Source: Symbiodinium natans
Lineage: Eukaryota > Sar > Dinophyceae > Suessiales > Symbiodiniaceae
Direction: 5' to 3'
Length of the DNA: 13,500 nucleotides
Assembly (NCBI GenBank): GCA_905221605.1
Contig: CAJNDS010002194.1
Location: 214,001-227,500, forward strand
This document shows, one piece after another, positions 1 to 6,991 of the stretch; within the stretch, counting starts at the first letter, position 1, and each line of letters begins with the position of its first letter. The notes beneath the pieces were generated by a model, which had not been told where the DNA came from, did not search any database, and was given only the letters and a program-made list of their open reading frames with translations. The translations under genes were made by a program, and so were the position numbers.

Positions 1-607
1 GTTACCGCAAAGATTTTTTGACGCTACGCGACCCGCCGAATCCGGGGTTGCTTTTGCAGAAGCAGTTCCTGGTGAGAAGTGCTTGGGGGGGGGGGGAGTG
101 AGTACACCGGGGGCTCCACCGTTCAGAAGGGAGGACGAAGGGTGCCGAGAAGGGGGGCTTACAAGTCGCAAACGTTGCCAGAAAAGCGACGTGGTCAAGG
201 GCCACGATCTATGTAGGGAGCACCGGAGGAAATCTTAACTGTTTCATGTCGCAGCTGCCTTGTCCACATGTTTACCATCTCACCCCCCCCCCCACCCTAA
301 ACCCGCAACCCGCAACCCATGCATTGCCTGCCCAAATATCCTTGAGTCACCCTACACCTGGACCCTGAACGGTGCCTGTAAGGGTTGCCAAGAGCCCCGA
401 AGTAGTAAAGGGCATATGAGCCACCCGGCAAGCCTGAACCAGGAGCCCATGATGGTGCTGCCAACTTCCATATTCCTGTCGGTAGTGGTCAGGCAAAGCC
501 ACAGACTTGGTCGGCCCTTGAGACATTTCCTATTTTCCCCTGTTGGGCTTAAGAGGCTCATATTCAGGAATATTTTTTCAGAGGGTTTTTAAGGGCCATC
601 CTAGCAG
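1..607. other. Unique left flank, no recognised gene
   Basis: I see no recognised gene in this stretch. It contains a 12-base G run at 85-96 and an 11-base C run at 283-293. A 110-codon plus-strand frame (260-592) and a 69-codon minus-strand frame (352-561) overlap each other. Neither shows a motif or convincing codon bias, and the first begins in poly-C and heptamer-like sequence. A candidate exon starts at the right edge (608). Confidence 0.5.
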
Positions 608-712
608 AGGTATTTCAAGCGGATGCTCAACTGCTACCGCAGCAGTGTGGGCGGCATCGAGCACCTGGGCATTTTTAGTTTCCCGAAACCCTGTACAAAT
701 CCTAAATCCTAA
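608..712 (+). CDS. Candidate exon, unknown protein
   Basis: The segment follows a plausible 3' splice site (ctagcag, AG at 606-607) and stays open to TAA at 710-712. The first 21 codons (608-670) have G or C at the third position in 19 cases, with residues such as RYFKRMLNCY and VGGIEHLG. That bias is much stronger than the roughly balanced composition of the surrounding unique DNA. The last codons run into the degenerate heptamer tract, so the true exon end is unclear. I do not recognise the protein. The minus strand is also open here (a frame containing AQVLDAAHTAAVAVEHP) but has weaker third-position bias. This is an inference from composition; transcripts would be needed to settle it. Confidence 0.25.
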   Translation, partial: RYFKRMLNCYRSSVGGIEHLGIFSFPKPCTNPKS

Positions 713-782
713 ACCCTAAACCCTAAACCATGAACCCTAAACCATGAACCCTGAACCCTGAACCCTAAACCCTGATCCCTAA
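700..782 (-). repeat. Interstitial telomeric repeat, degenerate CCCTAAA
   Basis: A degenerate tract of CCCTAAA with CCATGAA and CCCTGAA variants. The G-rich strand is the minus strand. Confidence 0.9.
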
Positions 783-899
783 GTACCCTGAAGATGCCTG
801 CTTCGAGCAGTCAGGTGCACCTTTCTTCCTTTGATGCCCCGCTTGAAGTGAGAACCCGGAGTCGACCTACTCAAACGCTAGCTTTGGGTTTAGCATCGG

Positions 900-1018
900 T
901 TTCGGGTTTAGGGTTCAGGGTTTAGGGTTTAGGGCTTAGGGTTTAGGGTCAGGGTGTAGGGTTTAGGGTTTAGGGTTCAGGGTTTAGGGTTTAGGGTTTA
1001 GGATTTAGGGTTTAGGGC
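900..1018 (+). repeat. Interstitial telomeric repeat, TTTAGGG
   Basis: TTTAGGG units with TTCAGGG, CTTAGGG and TGTAGGG variants. The orientation is opposite to the preceding tract, and the right end abuts the MITE at 1020. Confidence 0.95.
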
Positions 1019-1019
1019 C

Positions 1020-1142
1020 TGTACTTGGCAGCCCAGTGGTACCCTTTACCCTGTTTTTGTTGGTTATGGGTTCCCGTATAAAGTAACCAACCCCAAAAAG
1101 GGTGCCCTTATTCTAATATGGTTACTGGGCTACGAAGTGTAC
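1020..1142. mobile_element. MITE-like element, family A, copy 1
   Basis: This is a 123-bp element with imperfect terminal inverted repeats. The left end reads TGTACTTGGCAGCCCAGTGG, and the right end, reverse-complemented, reads TGTACACTTCGTAGCCCAGT. The interior has TACCCTTTACCC, a T run, TTCCCGTATAAAGTAACC and AAAAAGGGTGCCC. A second full copy lies at 7486-7602 and a left-half copy at 8869-8940. It has no coding capacity, so it would depend on a transposase elsewhere. The element sits directly at the end of a TTTAGGG array. Confidence 0.85.
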
Positions 1143-1205
1143 AAGCCCCTTTCTCGCAGCTTTGTTGTAGGGTTGCTCATTTTGATATTCGGGAAGCTTA
1201 GTTGG

Positions 1206-1264
1206 TTACCCTAAACCCTAAACCCCAAACCCTACACCCTAAACCCTAAACCCTAAAACCTAAA
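1206..1264 (-). repeat. Interstitial telomeric repeat, CCCTAAA
   Basis: A short CCCTAAA tract with CCCCAAA and CCCTACA variants. Confidence 0.95.
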
Positions 1265-1265
1265 G

Positions 1266-1317
1266 CTGCGAGGGTTTGGGGTAGCTTCGTGGTTTGGGCT
1301 GCACCCTTCAGCCCGCA
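1266..1317 (+). other. Island between two opposed arrays, possible exon
   Basis: The island is bounded by ctaaag on the left and GTATGT, a good 5' splice consensus, at 1318-1323. It is open in two plus frames; one gives residues such as ARVWGSFVVWAAPFSP. With only 52 bases, coding status is speculative. Confidence 0.15.
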
Positions 1318-1321
1318 GTAT

Positions 1322-1371
1322 GTTTAGGGTTTAGGGTTTAGGGTTTAGGGTTTAGGGTTTAGGGTTTAGGG
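1322..1371 (+). repeat. Interstitial telomeric repeat, TTTAGGG
   Basis: Seven near-perfect TTTAGGG units. Confidence 0.95.
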
Positions 1372-1478
1372 CGTTACGGCTGATCTTTGTTTGATGGATG
1401 TGACTTCTGAGAGCCTTAGCGCAGTTACGGCTGCTAAGAAGGGCTCAGCTCCGGTGGATGGGTGGCTATATGACTGGG
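1370..1478 (+). other. Island flanked by same-orientation arrays, possible exon
   Basis: This unique island lies between two TTTAGGG tracts. One plus frame is open throughout, with residues such as TADLCLMDVTSESLSAV and GWLYDWG. The minus strand is also open, so the strand cannot be decided. The motif GTTACGGCTG occurs twice, at 1373 and 1424. If it is an exon, the acceptor would be the TTTAG of the last repeat unit (1365-1369). Confidence 0.2.
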
Positions 1479-1571
1479 GGTTTAGGGTTTAGGGTTTAGG
1501 GTTTAGGGTTTAGAGTTTAGGGTTTAGGGTTTAGGGTTTTAGGGTTTAGGGTTTAGGGTTTGGGGTTTTAG
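1477..1571 (+). repeat. Interstitial telomeric repeat, TTTAGGG
   Basis: TTTAGGG units with occasional TTTTAGGG and TTTGGGG slips. Confidence 0.95.
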
Positions 1572-1680
1572 GTGGTAAGTCTAGTTATAACTGGTTGCAT
1601 CTCTATTTGAGGTTCTCAAACTCTCAAAACCTCAACTCCCCCAGTCGCCACCAAACTCCCTCACCAAGATGCCCCCCAAA

Positions 1681-1695
1681 CCCCCCCCCCCCCCC
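1681..1695. repeat. Poly-C run (15 C)
   Basis: A homopolymer tract just before a CCCTAAA array. Confidence 0.9.
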
Positions 1696-1711
1696 AACCT
1701 AAATCCACCAA

Positions 1712-1864
1712 AAAACCCTAAACCCTAAACCCTAACCCTAAACCCTAAAACCCCCTAAACCCGAAACCCGAAACCCTAAACCCTAAACCCTAAACCCTAA
1801 ACCCTAAACCCTAAACCCTAAACCCTAAACCCTAAACCCTAAACCCTAAACCCTAAACCCTAAA
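1712..1864 (-). repeat. Interstitial telomeric repeat, CCCTAAA
   Basis: CCCTAAA units. The first third contains CCCTAA, CCCCCTAAA and CCCGAAA variants, and the last 90 bases are pure. Confidence 0.95.
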
Positions 1865-1948
1865 GCCCCCAACCCGCGATGCGCTGCACGCGACGCCCCA
1901 AGCCGAAGGGCGAACTTATGAATCCAGTGGCCCAACCCTTAACTTTGG

Positions 1949-1996
1949 GGCTTAGGTCTAGGGTTTAGAGTTTAGGGTTTAGGGTTTAGGGTTGAG
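1949..1996 (+). repeat. Interstitial telomeric repeat, short degenerate TTTAGGG
   Basis: A few TTTAGGG units with TCTAGGG, TTTAGAG and GGGTTGA variants. Confidence 0.85.
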
Positions 1997-2077
1997 GATA
2001 ATATAGCCACTGTTAAAGGTAGCGGGGACCTCAAAGTAATGCATCAGGAGGACGAGAGTAGACTCTAAAAGCCTAAG

Positions 2078-2207
2078 CCGTACTTGAAGGTTCATGGGTA
2101 GGTATAAGTAGGGTTTTAAGTGCTCTTAACGAAGGCTACAACCGCCTATGACTGTTGTTATCCCACTGACAGCCCCAGTTTAACTACGCATGAACCTCCA
2201 AATGAGC
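2078..2207. mobile_element. MITE-like element, family B, copy 1
   Basis: The ends are inverted repeats: TACTTGAAGGTTCATGGGTAG at 2081-2101 faces CTACGCATGAACCTCCAAAT near 2184-2203, with about four mismatches. The right end (CATGAACCTCCAA) also appears at the right end of the element at 4838-4967. An internal stretch, ATAAGTAGGGTTTTAAGTGC, resembles ATAAGTGGGTTCTAAGTAC there, which supports one family. It has no coding capacity. Confidence 0.6.
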
Positions 2208-2209
2208 CT

Positions 2210-2482
2210 TAAACCCTAACATCAAACTCTAACCCTAAACCCTAAACCCTAAACCCTAAACCCTAAACCCTAAACCCTAAACCCTAAACCCTAAACCCTA
2301 AACCCTAAACCCTAAACCCTAAACCCTAAACCCTAAACCCTAAACCCTAAACCCTAAACCCTAAACCCTAACCCATAAACCCTAAACCCTAAACCCTAAA
2401 CCCTAAACCCTAAACCCTAAACCCTAAACCCTAAACCCTAAACCCTAAACCCTAAACCCTAAACCCTAAACCCTAAACCCTA
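2210..2482 (-). repeat. Interstitial telomeric repeat, long CCCTAAA array
   Basis: One of the longest pure arrays in the window, with about 38 units. A single CCCTAACCCATAA interruption near 2365-2375 separates two almost perfect blocks. Confidence 0.97.
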
Positions 2483-2612
2483 TTCGGTGTAAGCCGTAAC
2501 ACTTGCAAAACTTGCCGGAGCCATGCCGCGGTCTGCCAGCCGCTCAGCTGCTGCCTGGGCCTCAAAATGAGCTTTTGGGCCTTAGAGTCTTAGGGGTCGG
2601 AGGTCTCCGAAA
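2483..2612. other. Unique island, strand-ambiguous open frames
   Basis: A minus-strand frame ending in TAG just inside the array gives residues such as AHFEAQAAAERLADRGMAP. A plus frame over the same bases (TCKTCRSHAAVCQPLSCC) has higher third-position GC. Both are open, so coding is possible but undecided. Confidence 0.2.
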
Positions 2613-2718
2613 TTAGGGTTTAGGGTTTAGGGTTCAGGGTTTAGGGTTTAGGGTTTAGGGTTCAGGGTTTAGGGTTTAGGGTTTAGGATTTCGGGCTTTC
2701 GGGCTTTCGGTTTACGGC
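2613..2718 (+). repeat. Interstitial telomeric repeat, TTTAGGG, degrading rightward
   Basis: TTTAGGG and TTCAGGG units pass into GGATTTCGGGCTTTCGGG derivatives. Confidence 0.9.
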
Positions 2719-2792
2719 TTAGTACGGGATCCCCACCCAGCGCCCCCAAACCCTAAGCTCACGTGTATTTAGGGTTTAGGAACTCGTAAGCC

Positions 2793-2829
2793 CCCTAAAC
2801 CCTAAACCTGGAGGGTTTAGGGTTTAGGG
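2793..2829. repeat. Inverted telomeric junction hairpin
   Basis: Two CCCTAAA units plus CC (2793-2808) are followed, after five bases, by the exact 16-base complement in TTTAGGG orientation (2814-2829). This makes a perfect 16-bp stem at a point where array orientation switches. Confidence 0.9.
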
Positions 2830-2910
2830 TTTAGGGTTTAGGGTTTAGGGTTTAGGGTTTAGGGTTTAGGGTTTAGGGTTTAGGGTTTAGGGTTTAGGGC
2901 TTCGGGTTTA
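2813..2910 (+). repeat. Interstitial telomeric repeat, TTTAGGG
   Basis: About 13 near-perfect TTTAGGG units, ending in CTTCGGG and a five-base slip. Confidence 0.97.
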
Positions 2911-3018
2911 GGGGTTGAATTGATCGACAGCGTTGTGGATGACACCTTGGTTCCTAGTACGAGCTTTTCGCGAACCCACTGAACCCCAAGCCCCTAATTA
3001 ACCCTGAAGCCAAGTTGC

Positions 3019-3168
3019 CCACCCCCCCCCCTCCCCCACCCCCCCCCCCCGCCACCCCCCCCCCCCACCCGCCCCCAGACCCCCCCCCCCACCACCCCCC
3101 CCCCCCCCCCACCGCCCGCCCCCCCCCACCCCCCCATCCCCCCCCCCCCGCCCCACCCCAAACCCCTA
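3019..3168. repeat. C-rich low-complexity block
   Basis: About 150 bases that are almost all C on the plus strand, broken by single A, G or T bases. It opens artefactual proline-rich plus-strand and glycine-rich minus-strand frames. Runs this long are prone to assembly and sequencing error. Confidence 0.95.
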
Positions 3169-3248
3169 AACCCCTCAACCCAACCCTCACCCAACCCTCA
3201 CCCCAACCACACTACCTTACAGGGGGGCCCAAACCACAGGGGGGGCGG

Positions 3249-3440
3249 GCCCTAAACCCTAAACCCTAAACCCTACACCCTAAACCCTAAACCCTAAACC
3301 CTAAACCCTAAACCCTAAACCCTAAACCCTAAACCCTAAACCTTAAACCCTAAACCCTAACCTTAAACCCTAGTCCTAACCCTAAACCCTAAACTCTAAA
3401 CCCTAAACCATAACCCCTAACCCCTAACCCTCAACCCAAA
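3249..3440 (-). repeat. Interstitial telomeric repeat, CCCTAAA
   Basis: Pure CCCTAAA to about 3340, then increasingly degenerate (CCTTAAA, CCCCTAA, CCCTCAA). Confidence 0.95.
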
Positions 3441-3478
3441 CCCCAACCACACCACCCCACAGCGGGGCCATGTACCAT

Positions 3479-3500
3479 GGGGGGGGGGGGGGGGGGGGGG
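3479..3500. repeat. Poly-G run (22 G)
   Basis: A homopolymer just left of a fold-back element. A 22-base C run of the same length lies at 7412-7433. Confidence 0.95.
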
Positions 3501-3502
3501 CA

Positions 3503-3593
3503 GCGACGCTGCACCATATATTGGGTGTCCTTTTTATATATATATATACCCTACTTCATATGGCCTTTCCCAATATAGGAGTACAACCGTAGC
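3503..3593. mobile_element. Short fold-back / MITE-like element
   Basis: ACCATATATTGGGTGTCC (3513-3530) faces GGCCTTTCCCAATATAGGAG (3563-3582), forming imperfect inverted arms that extend outward for several more bases. The centre is an AT-rich TATATATATATA stretch. No second copy is seen in this window, so the boundaries are approximate. Confidence 0.5.
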
Positions 3594-3609
3594 TCTTGTT
3601 ACAGGAGCC

Positions 3610-3646
3610 ACCCTAAACCCTAAACCCTGAACCCTAAACCCTAAAC
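3610..3646 (-). repeat. Interstitial telomeric repeat, CCCTAAA
   Basis: About five units, one of them CCCTGAA. Confidence 0.9.
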
Positions 3647-3737
3647 CATTTCTCGGAAATCCCCATCCACTTGAACATAGGTGAAGCTGGGCTCCCCCTC
3701 CAACCCTGAAGCCTAAGCCCCTAAACCCTGAACCCGA
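3647..3737. other. Unique island, strand-ambiguous open frames
   Basis: On the minus strand a frame with residues such as EGEPSFTYVQVDGDFREM is open. On the plus strand a frame ends at a good donor-like site, ACATAG|GTGAAG (3678-3689). Either could be an exon and neither is proven. Confidence 0.2.
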
Positions 3738-3858
3738 AGTTAGGGTTTAGGGTTTAGGGTTTAGGGTTTAGGGTTTAGGGTTTAGGGTTTAGGGTTTAGG
3801 GTTTAGGGTTTAGGGTTTAGGGCCTGGTGTTTAGGGTTTAGGGTTTACGGTTTAGGGC
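3738..3858 (+). repeat. Interstitial telomeric repeat, TTTAGGG
   Basis: About 12 pure units, then GGCCTGG and three more units. Confidence 0.97.
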
Positions 3859-3949
3859 GCGCTTCGGACGTGGGGTCTGCCTAGCAAACGGCCCAGGTGA
3901 CGCTCGTTGTGGTTGCGTGCCTTCTGCTCCGCGGCGGCAAATGTCTCTC

Positions 3950-4078
3950 CCCCTAGACCCCTAAACGCTCTAAGCCCCCCTACCCCCTAACCCCCTAAAC
4001 ACCCTGCAACCCCCTCAGCCCCCTAAACCGTAACCCCTACACCCTAAACCTTATAAACCCTAAGCCCTAAACCCTAAC
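3950..4078 (-). repeat. Degenerate CCCTAAA-derived tract
   Basis: Irregular CCCCTAAAC, CCCTACA and CCCTAAG units, recognisable but strongly decayed. Confidence 0.75.
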
Positions 4079-4182
4079 CCGGAGGATATACAGCATGCCC
4101 ACTTTATAAACTCCTAGCTAACCAACACAAGCCGCAAAAGAGCCCTGGGAGCATAGTGCACGCAAAGGACAGGTCGCAGGCC

Positions 4183-4266
4183 ATTATTATTATTATTATT
4201 AGTAGTATTCTTATTCTTCTTCTTATTGTTTATTATGATTATGATTATGATGATGATTATTATTAT
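4183..4266. repeat. Trinucleotide microsatellite (ATT/CTT/GAT mixture)
   Basis: Starts as ATT repeats, then TTC-rich, then TTATGA and GATGAT units, ending in TTATTAT. The reading frames through it (4156-4413 and 4226-4495) are microsatellite artefacts at their N-terminal parts. Confidence 0.9.
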
Positions 4267-4837
4267 CAGGAGCCTCGAGCAAGGCGACAGGGCTCACAAC
4301 AGGAGGAATGGTGGGCAACCTCCTGGGCAAGCGGGTGGCGGAGTGAGGCATGGAGCAGTACAGGCTGGGGTGAGCGCACCCCCTTCCTCCTGGGATCGCC
4401 AGTGCAGGGCTGATGACTCCAAGAACCCACGGACCTGGACCGAGCCCCCAGCGGAGTCAGACTCTGAGGATGATGCATGGGTGGTTTTTCGGTAGGGTTG
4501 TAAGAAGCCCAAATAAGGTTGCTGTTGTAAAGGTCCTTTTTGAAGGGATGGACTGCCGGAAGAAGAGTCTCTTAAAAAGGGGGGAACGCATTGCTGAAAA
4601 GGAAACCTACCTTATGGTTACATCACTATTTCTTACATCTGCCGAGCCTCCAAGAATGATCACATGCGTCCCAAGGTCGGGAAGCATCTAGACCCCCATA
4701 TCCCAAACTTTTTAGCCCATTGTCTGTTTCAATCGAAGCTCTGGGTTTTTGGAGGGGGCTTTGGGTTTTGTAGGGTGTCCGGTTGCTGTTCGTGGCTTCA
4801 GCCTTTGGGGCTTATGTACATGGACTCTTGGACAAGC
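4267..4837. other. Unique stretch without a recognised gene
   Basis: Several short overlapping frames exist on both strands. An acidic segment ESDSEDDAWVVFR (about 4453-4491, plus) is the only protein-like local feature, and it ends at TAG. No family motif, RNA gene or inverted repeat was found. Confidence 0.4.
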
Positions 4838-4967
4838 AGTACTTATTCACCAATTATAACTGTACCTACAACTGTACTTAAAACCACATTAGGGCACATG
4901 GGGCTGATAAGTGGGTTCTAAGTACAGTTATACATGGTTAATAAGTACCATGAACCTCCAAGTAAGC
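4838..4967. mobile_element. MITE-like element, family B, copy 2
   Basis: Long terminal inverted repeats are visible. AGTACTTATTCACCAATTAT (from 4838), continuing to about 4885, faces the right arm at 4914-4949, which ends in TTAATAAGTACC. Both arms contain TATAACTGTAC and a TTAAAACC or TTAGAACC inner end. The left arm carries an extra 12-base duplication of the ACTGTAC region. The right end continues into CATGAACCTCCAAGTAAGC, matching the element at 2078-2207. It has no coding capacity. Confidence 0.8.
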
Positions 4968-5048
4968 TAGAAAGTCCAGCGAAGGTTAGGGCACTTGGCT
5001 GGCCATCTTGCATTTGCTGCTGCCGCTGGGCCGCAAGTCTTCACGAAG

Positions 5049-5364
5049 CTGCCTAAACCCCTAAACCCCTAAACCCTAAACCCTAAACCCTAAACCCCAA
5101 ACCCTAAACCCTCAACCCTAAACCCTCAACCCTGAACCGTCAACCCGGAACCCCTTAAAACCTAGAACCCCCAACCTGAGAGTCCCAAAAGCCCTAAGCG
5201 CAGCCTTAGAGCCCTAAAAATCTCAGAAACCCGAAGCCCAAGGGTCTTAAACGCCCAACCAATGAAAACCCCGAACCCAGAAAGACACCTAAACCCTGAA
5301 ACCCAAAACCCTTAAACCCTAAAACCCCCAAACCCCGAACCCCCTAAACCCTGAGCCCTAGACC

Positions 5365-5403
<39 letters not shown>

Positions 5404-5435
5404 ACCCTAAACCCTAAGCCCTAAGCCTTAAACTC
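5049..5435 (-). repeat. Degenerate CCCTAAA tract with a CCCTCAA block
   Basis: Two partly decayed stretches. At about 5364-5406 the variant CCCTCAA is repeated about six times in a row, which shows local homogenisation of a mutant unit. Confidence 0.9.
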
Positions 5436-5553
5436 TAACTCGAGGTTGGCTCCGTCGGCCGTCGCGTGAGCTTCCGCCTGCCTGGGTCTTAGCCCACCCC
5501 CACGACTAAGTTCGATGGGGTTTGGGAAGAGGGGGTTATCGGTGTTTTAGGGG

Positions 5554-5867
5554 CTAAACCCTAAACCCTAAACCCTAAACCCTAAACCCTAAACCCTAAA
5601 CCCTAAACCCTAAACCCTAAACCCTAAACCCTAAACCCTACACCCTAAACCCTAAACCCTAAACCTAAACCCTAAAACCTGACCCTGACCCCCTGACCCT
5701 GAACCCTAAACCCTAAACCCTAAACCCTAAACCCTAAACCCTAAACCCTGAACCCTGAACCCTGAACCCTGAACCCTAAACCCTAAACCCTAAACCCTAA
5801 ACCCTAAGCCCTAAACCCTAAACCCTAAACCCTAACCCTAAACCCTAAACCGCAAACCCTAAACCCG
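5554..5867 (-). repeat. Interstitial telomeric repeat, long CCCTAAA array
   Basis: More than 40 units. A break near 5668-5698 has CCTGACCC variants, and a run of four CCCTGAA units lies at about 5747-5775. Confidence 0.97.
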
Positions 5868-5934
5868 TTGGAGGAGCGTCGCTCAAGAACGTCCTATCTG
5901 GCTGCCGAGCTTACACCAAGCCTAAGGGCAGTTT
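5868..5934 (+). other. Unique island, possible exon
   Basis: One plus frame reads residues such as VGGASLKNVLSGCRAYTKP with GC-rich third positions. A second plus frame is open as well. It runs directly into the left end of the next fold-back element. Confidence 0.2.
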
Positions 5935-6070
5935 CTACTACCAATTGCTTAAGAACCCACCCCCCCCCCACAAAAAAAGAACAAATCAAAAACGTATTCT
6001 TCCTTATAAGGGAGTTTTGAATGGGATTCTTTTTTTAAATATGTTTTGGGGGCTCTTAAGCAAACAGTAG
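5935..6070. mobile_element. MITE-like fold-back element, family C
   Basis: CTACTACCAATTGCTTAAGA (from 5935) pairs with TCTTAAGCAAACAGTAG (6054-6070). The pairing continues inward through C-rich and A-rich sequence on the left and T-rich and G-rich sequence on the right, to a central CCTTATAAGG palindrome (6002-6011). Nearly the whole 136 bp can fold on itself. A 10-base C run lies at 5960-5969. Confidence 0.75.
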
Positions 6071-6195
6071 TTTATGGTCCTTTGCTATGGGCCCGTAAGT
6101 GGGGAGCTCTTACATACCCCTTATATACCCCATTAAGTCCAAGGGCCCATACTTCAGAACTGCTTCAAAGAAAGTGGGGGACCATATGTAACTAC
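6067..6195. mobile_element. MITE-like element, family D, abutting family C
   Basis: GTAGTTTATGGTCC plus TATGGGCCC on the left faces GGGCCCATA plus GGACCATATGTAACTAC on the right, giving interrupted inverted repeats over 129 bp. The centre is CCCCTTATATACCCC. It shares GTAG (6067-6070) with the end of the preceding element, so the two are fused end to end or nested. Confidence 0.7.
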
Positions 6196-6233
6196 CCTTA
6201 GACCAAGGCACTTCTCTGCTGCTTTTTTTGCAG

Positions 6234-6314
6234 GGTGGCTGCCGCAGCCAGAATCTGAAACTTCAAGGGTTGACACAGGCGGTTCGGCCCATTGCGATGA
6301 ACCTTAAACCCTAA
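6234..6314 (+). CDS. Candidate exon, unknown protein
   Basis: A textbook 3' splice site precedes this segment: a pyrimidine tract of about 20 bases (ctctgctgctttttttg) followed by CAG at 6231-6233. From 6234 one frame is open to TAA at 6312-6314, which lies just inside the following CCCTAAA tract. Residues include GGCRSQNLKLQGLTQA and RPIAMN. The upstream neighbour is the family D element, which would be intronic. No domain is recognised, and with about 26 codons the open frame alone is weak evidence. The splice acceptor is the main support. Confidence 0.3.
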   Translation, partial: GGCRSQNLKLQGLTQAVRPIAMNLKP

Positions 6315-6370
6315 ACCCTAAACCCTAAGCGCTAAGCCCTAAGCCCTAAACCCTAAACCCTAAACCTTAA
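6302..6370 (-). repeat. Interstitial telomeric repeat, CCCTAAA
   Basis: About nine units, three of them GCGCTAAG or CCCTAAG variants. Confidence 0.93.
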
Positions 6371-6373
6371 ATG

Positions 6374-6447
6374 GAAGTTTGAAGAAGCATGTACGTAGCC
6401 TTGCTTACTTTGAAGTTTGAAGAAGCATGCACGTAGCCGTGCTTACT
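6374..6447. repeat. Tandem duplication, 38-bp period
   Basis: The unit GAAGTTTGAAGAAGCATG, continuing through ACGTAGCC and TGCTTACT, occurs at 6374-6411 and again from 6412. About two substitutions separate the copies. Confidence 0.9.
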
Positions 6448-6555
6448 ACTTTGTGTCGGTTTAGGAAATACTGGGCTCTTGTTAAGGAGCTTGCAGTGAA
6501 GTTTAGGGTTTTGGTGTGGTTATACAGTAAATCATGCAGGAGGCATCATGGTAAC

Positions 6556-6991
6556 TTAGTCCCAGTTCCTTAGTAAGATGAGGAATGTACAGACGTATGG
6601 AGGGATGGATGATTTCGACAGGACACGCTGCAAAGAGCAGCTGCCATCAACGATCGACGTTTCTGCGGCCGGACGCCTCAGAAATTTACAGCCGAGATGC
6701 CTCTTGCATGTGGTCTGCATGCATGCTGCGGCTACCATGTCGTTTGTTCTTCAGTTGTTTTCGTGCACAGCCTGTCCAATACCAGGCCCTAAGCAGTCCC
6801 CGATACTTGTATGGATGCACTGTACCTGCACAAACTGTGCAAGTGGTTGCGATGATCGCTGCGGATACTATTCCTGCATGCCCTCCCATCAGTAGAGAAT
6901 AAAAAGCAATCGGAGTTCCGAAACTAAAGCACCCCTTGATTTGCGCAGGGAGATTGCGAATCCTACAATCCTCCTGCCCCAAGAACAAGAC
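6556..6991. other. Unique stretch with overlapping open frames, no decided gene
   Basis: Two plus frames of 105 codons (6578-6895 and 6585-6902) and a minus frame of 100 codons (6686-6988) overlap. The first plus frame ends in a cysteine-rich segment, HCTCTNCASGCDDRCGYYSC (about residues 81-100). The minus frame has a hydrophobic run near GIVSAAIIATTCTVCAGT. At most one can be real, and no family is recognised. The low stop density over 400 bases is worth noting but is not proof of coding. Confidence 0.3.

Noticed and set aside
260-592. 110-codon plus-strand frame
   Set aside because: It starts in poly-C and heptamer-like sequence, shows no codon bias and overlaps an opposing frame.
2954-3269. 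Glycine-rich minus-strand frames and a proline-rich plus-strand frame
   Set aside because: They are translations of the C-rich low-complexity block, with no composition beyond the homopolymer.
4156-4495. Frames starting in the trinucleotide microsatellite
   Set aside because: The N-terminal parts are microsatellite translation (runs of I, D and Y), and the remainder lacks a motif.
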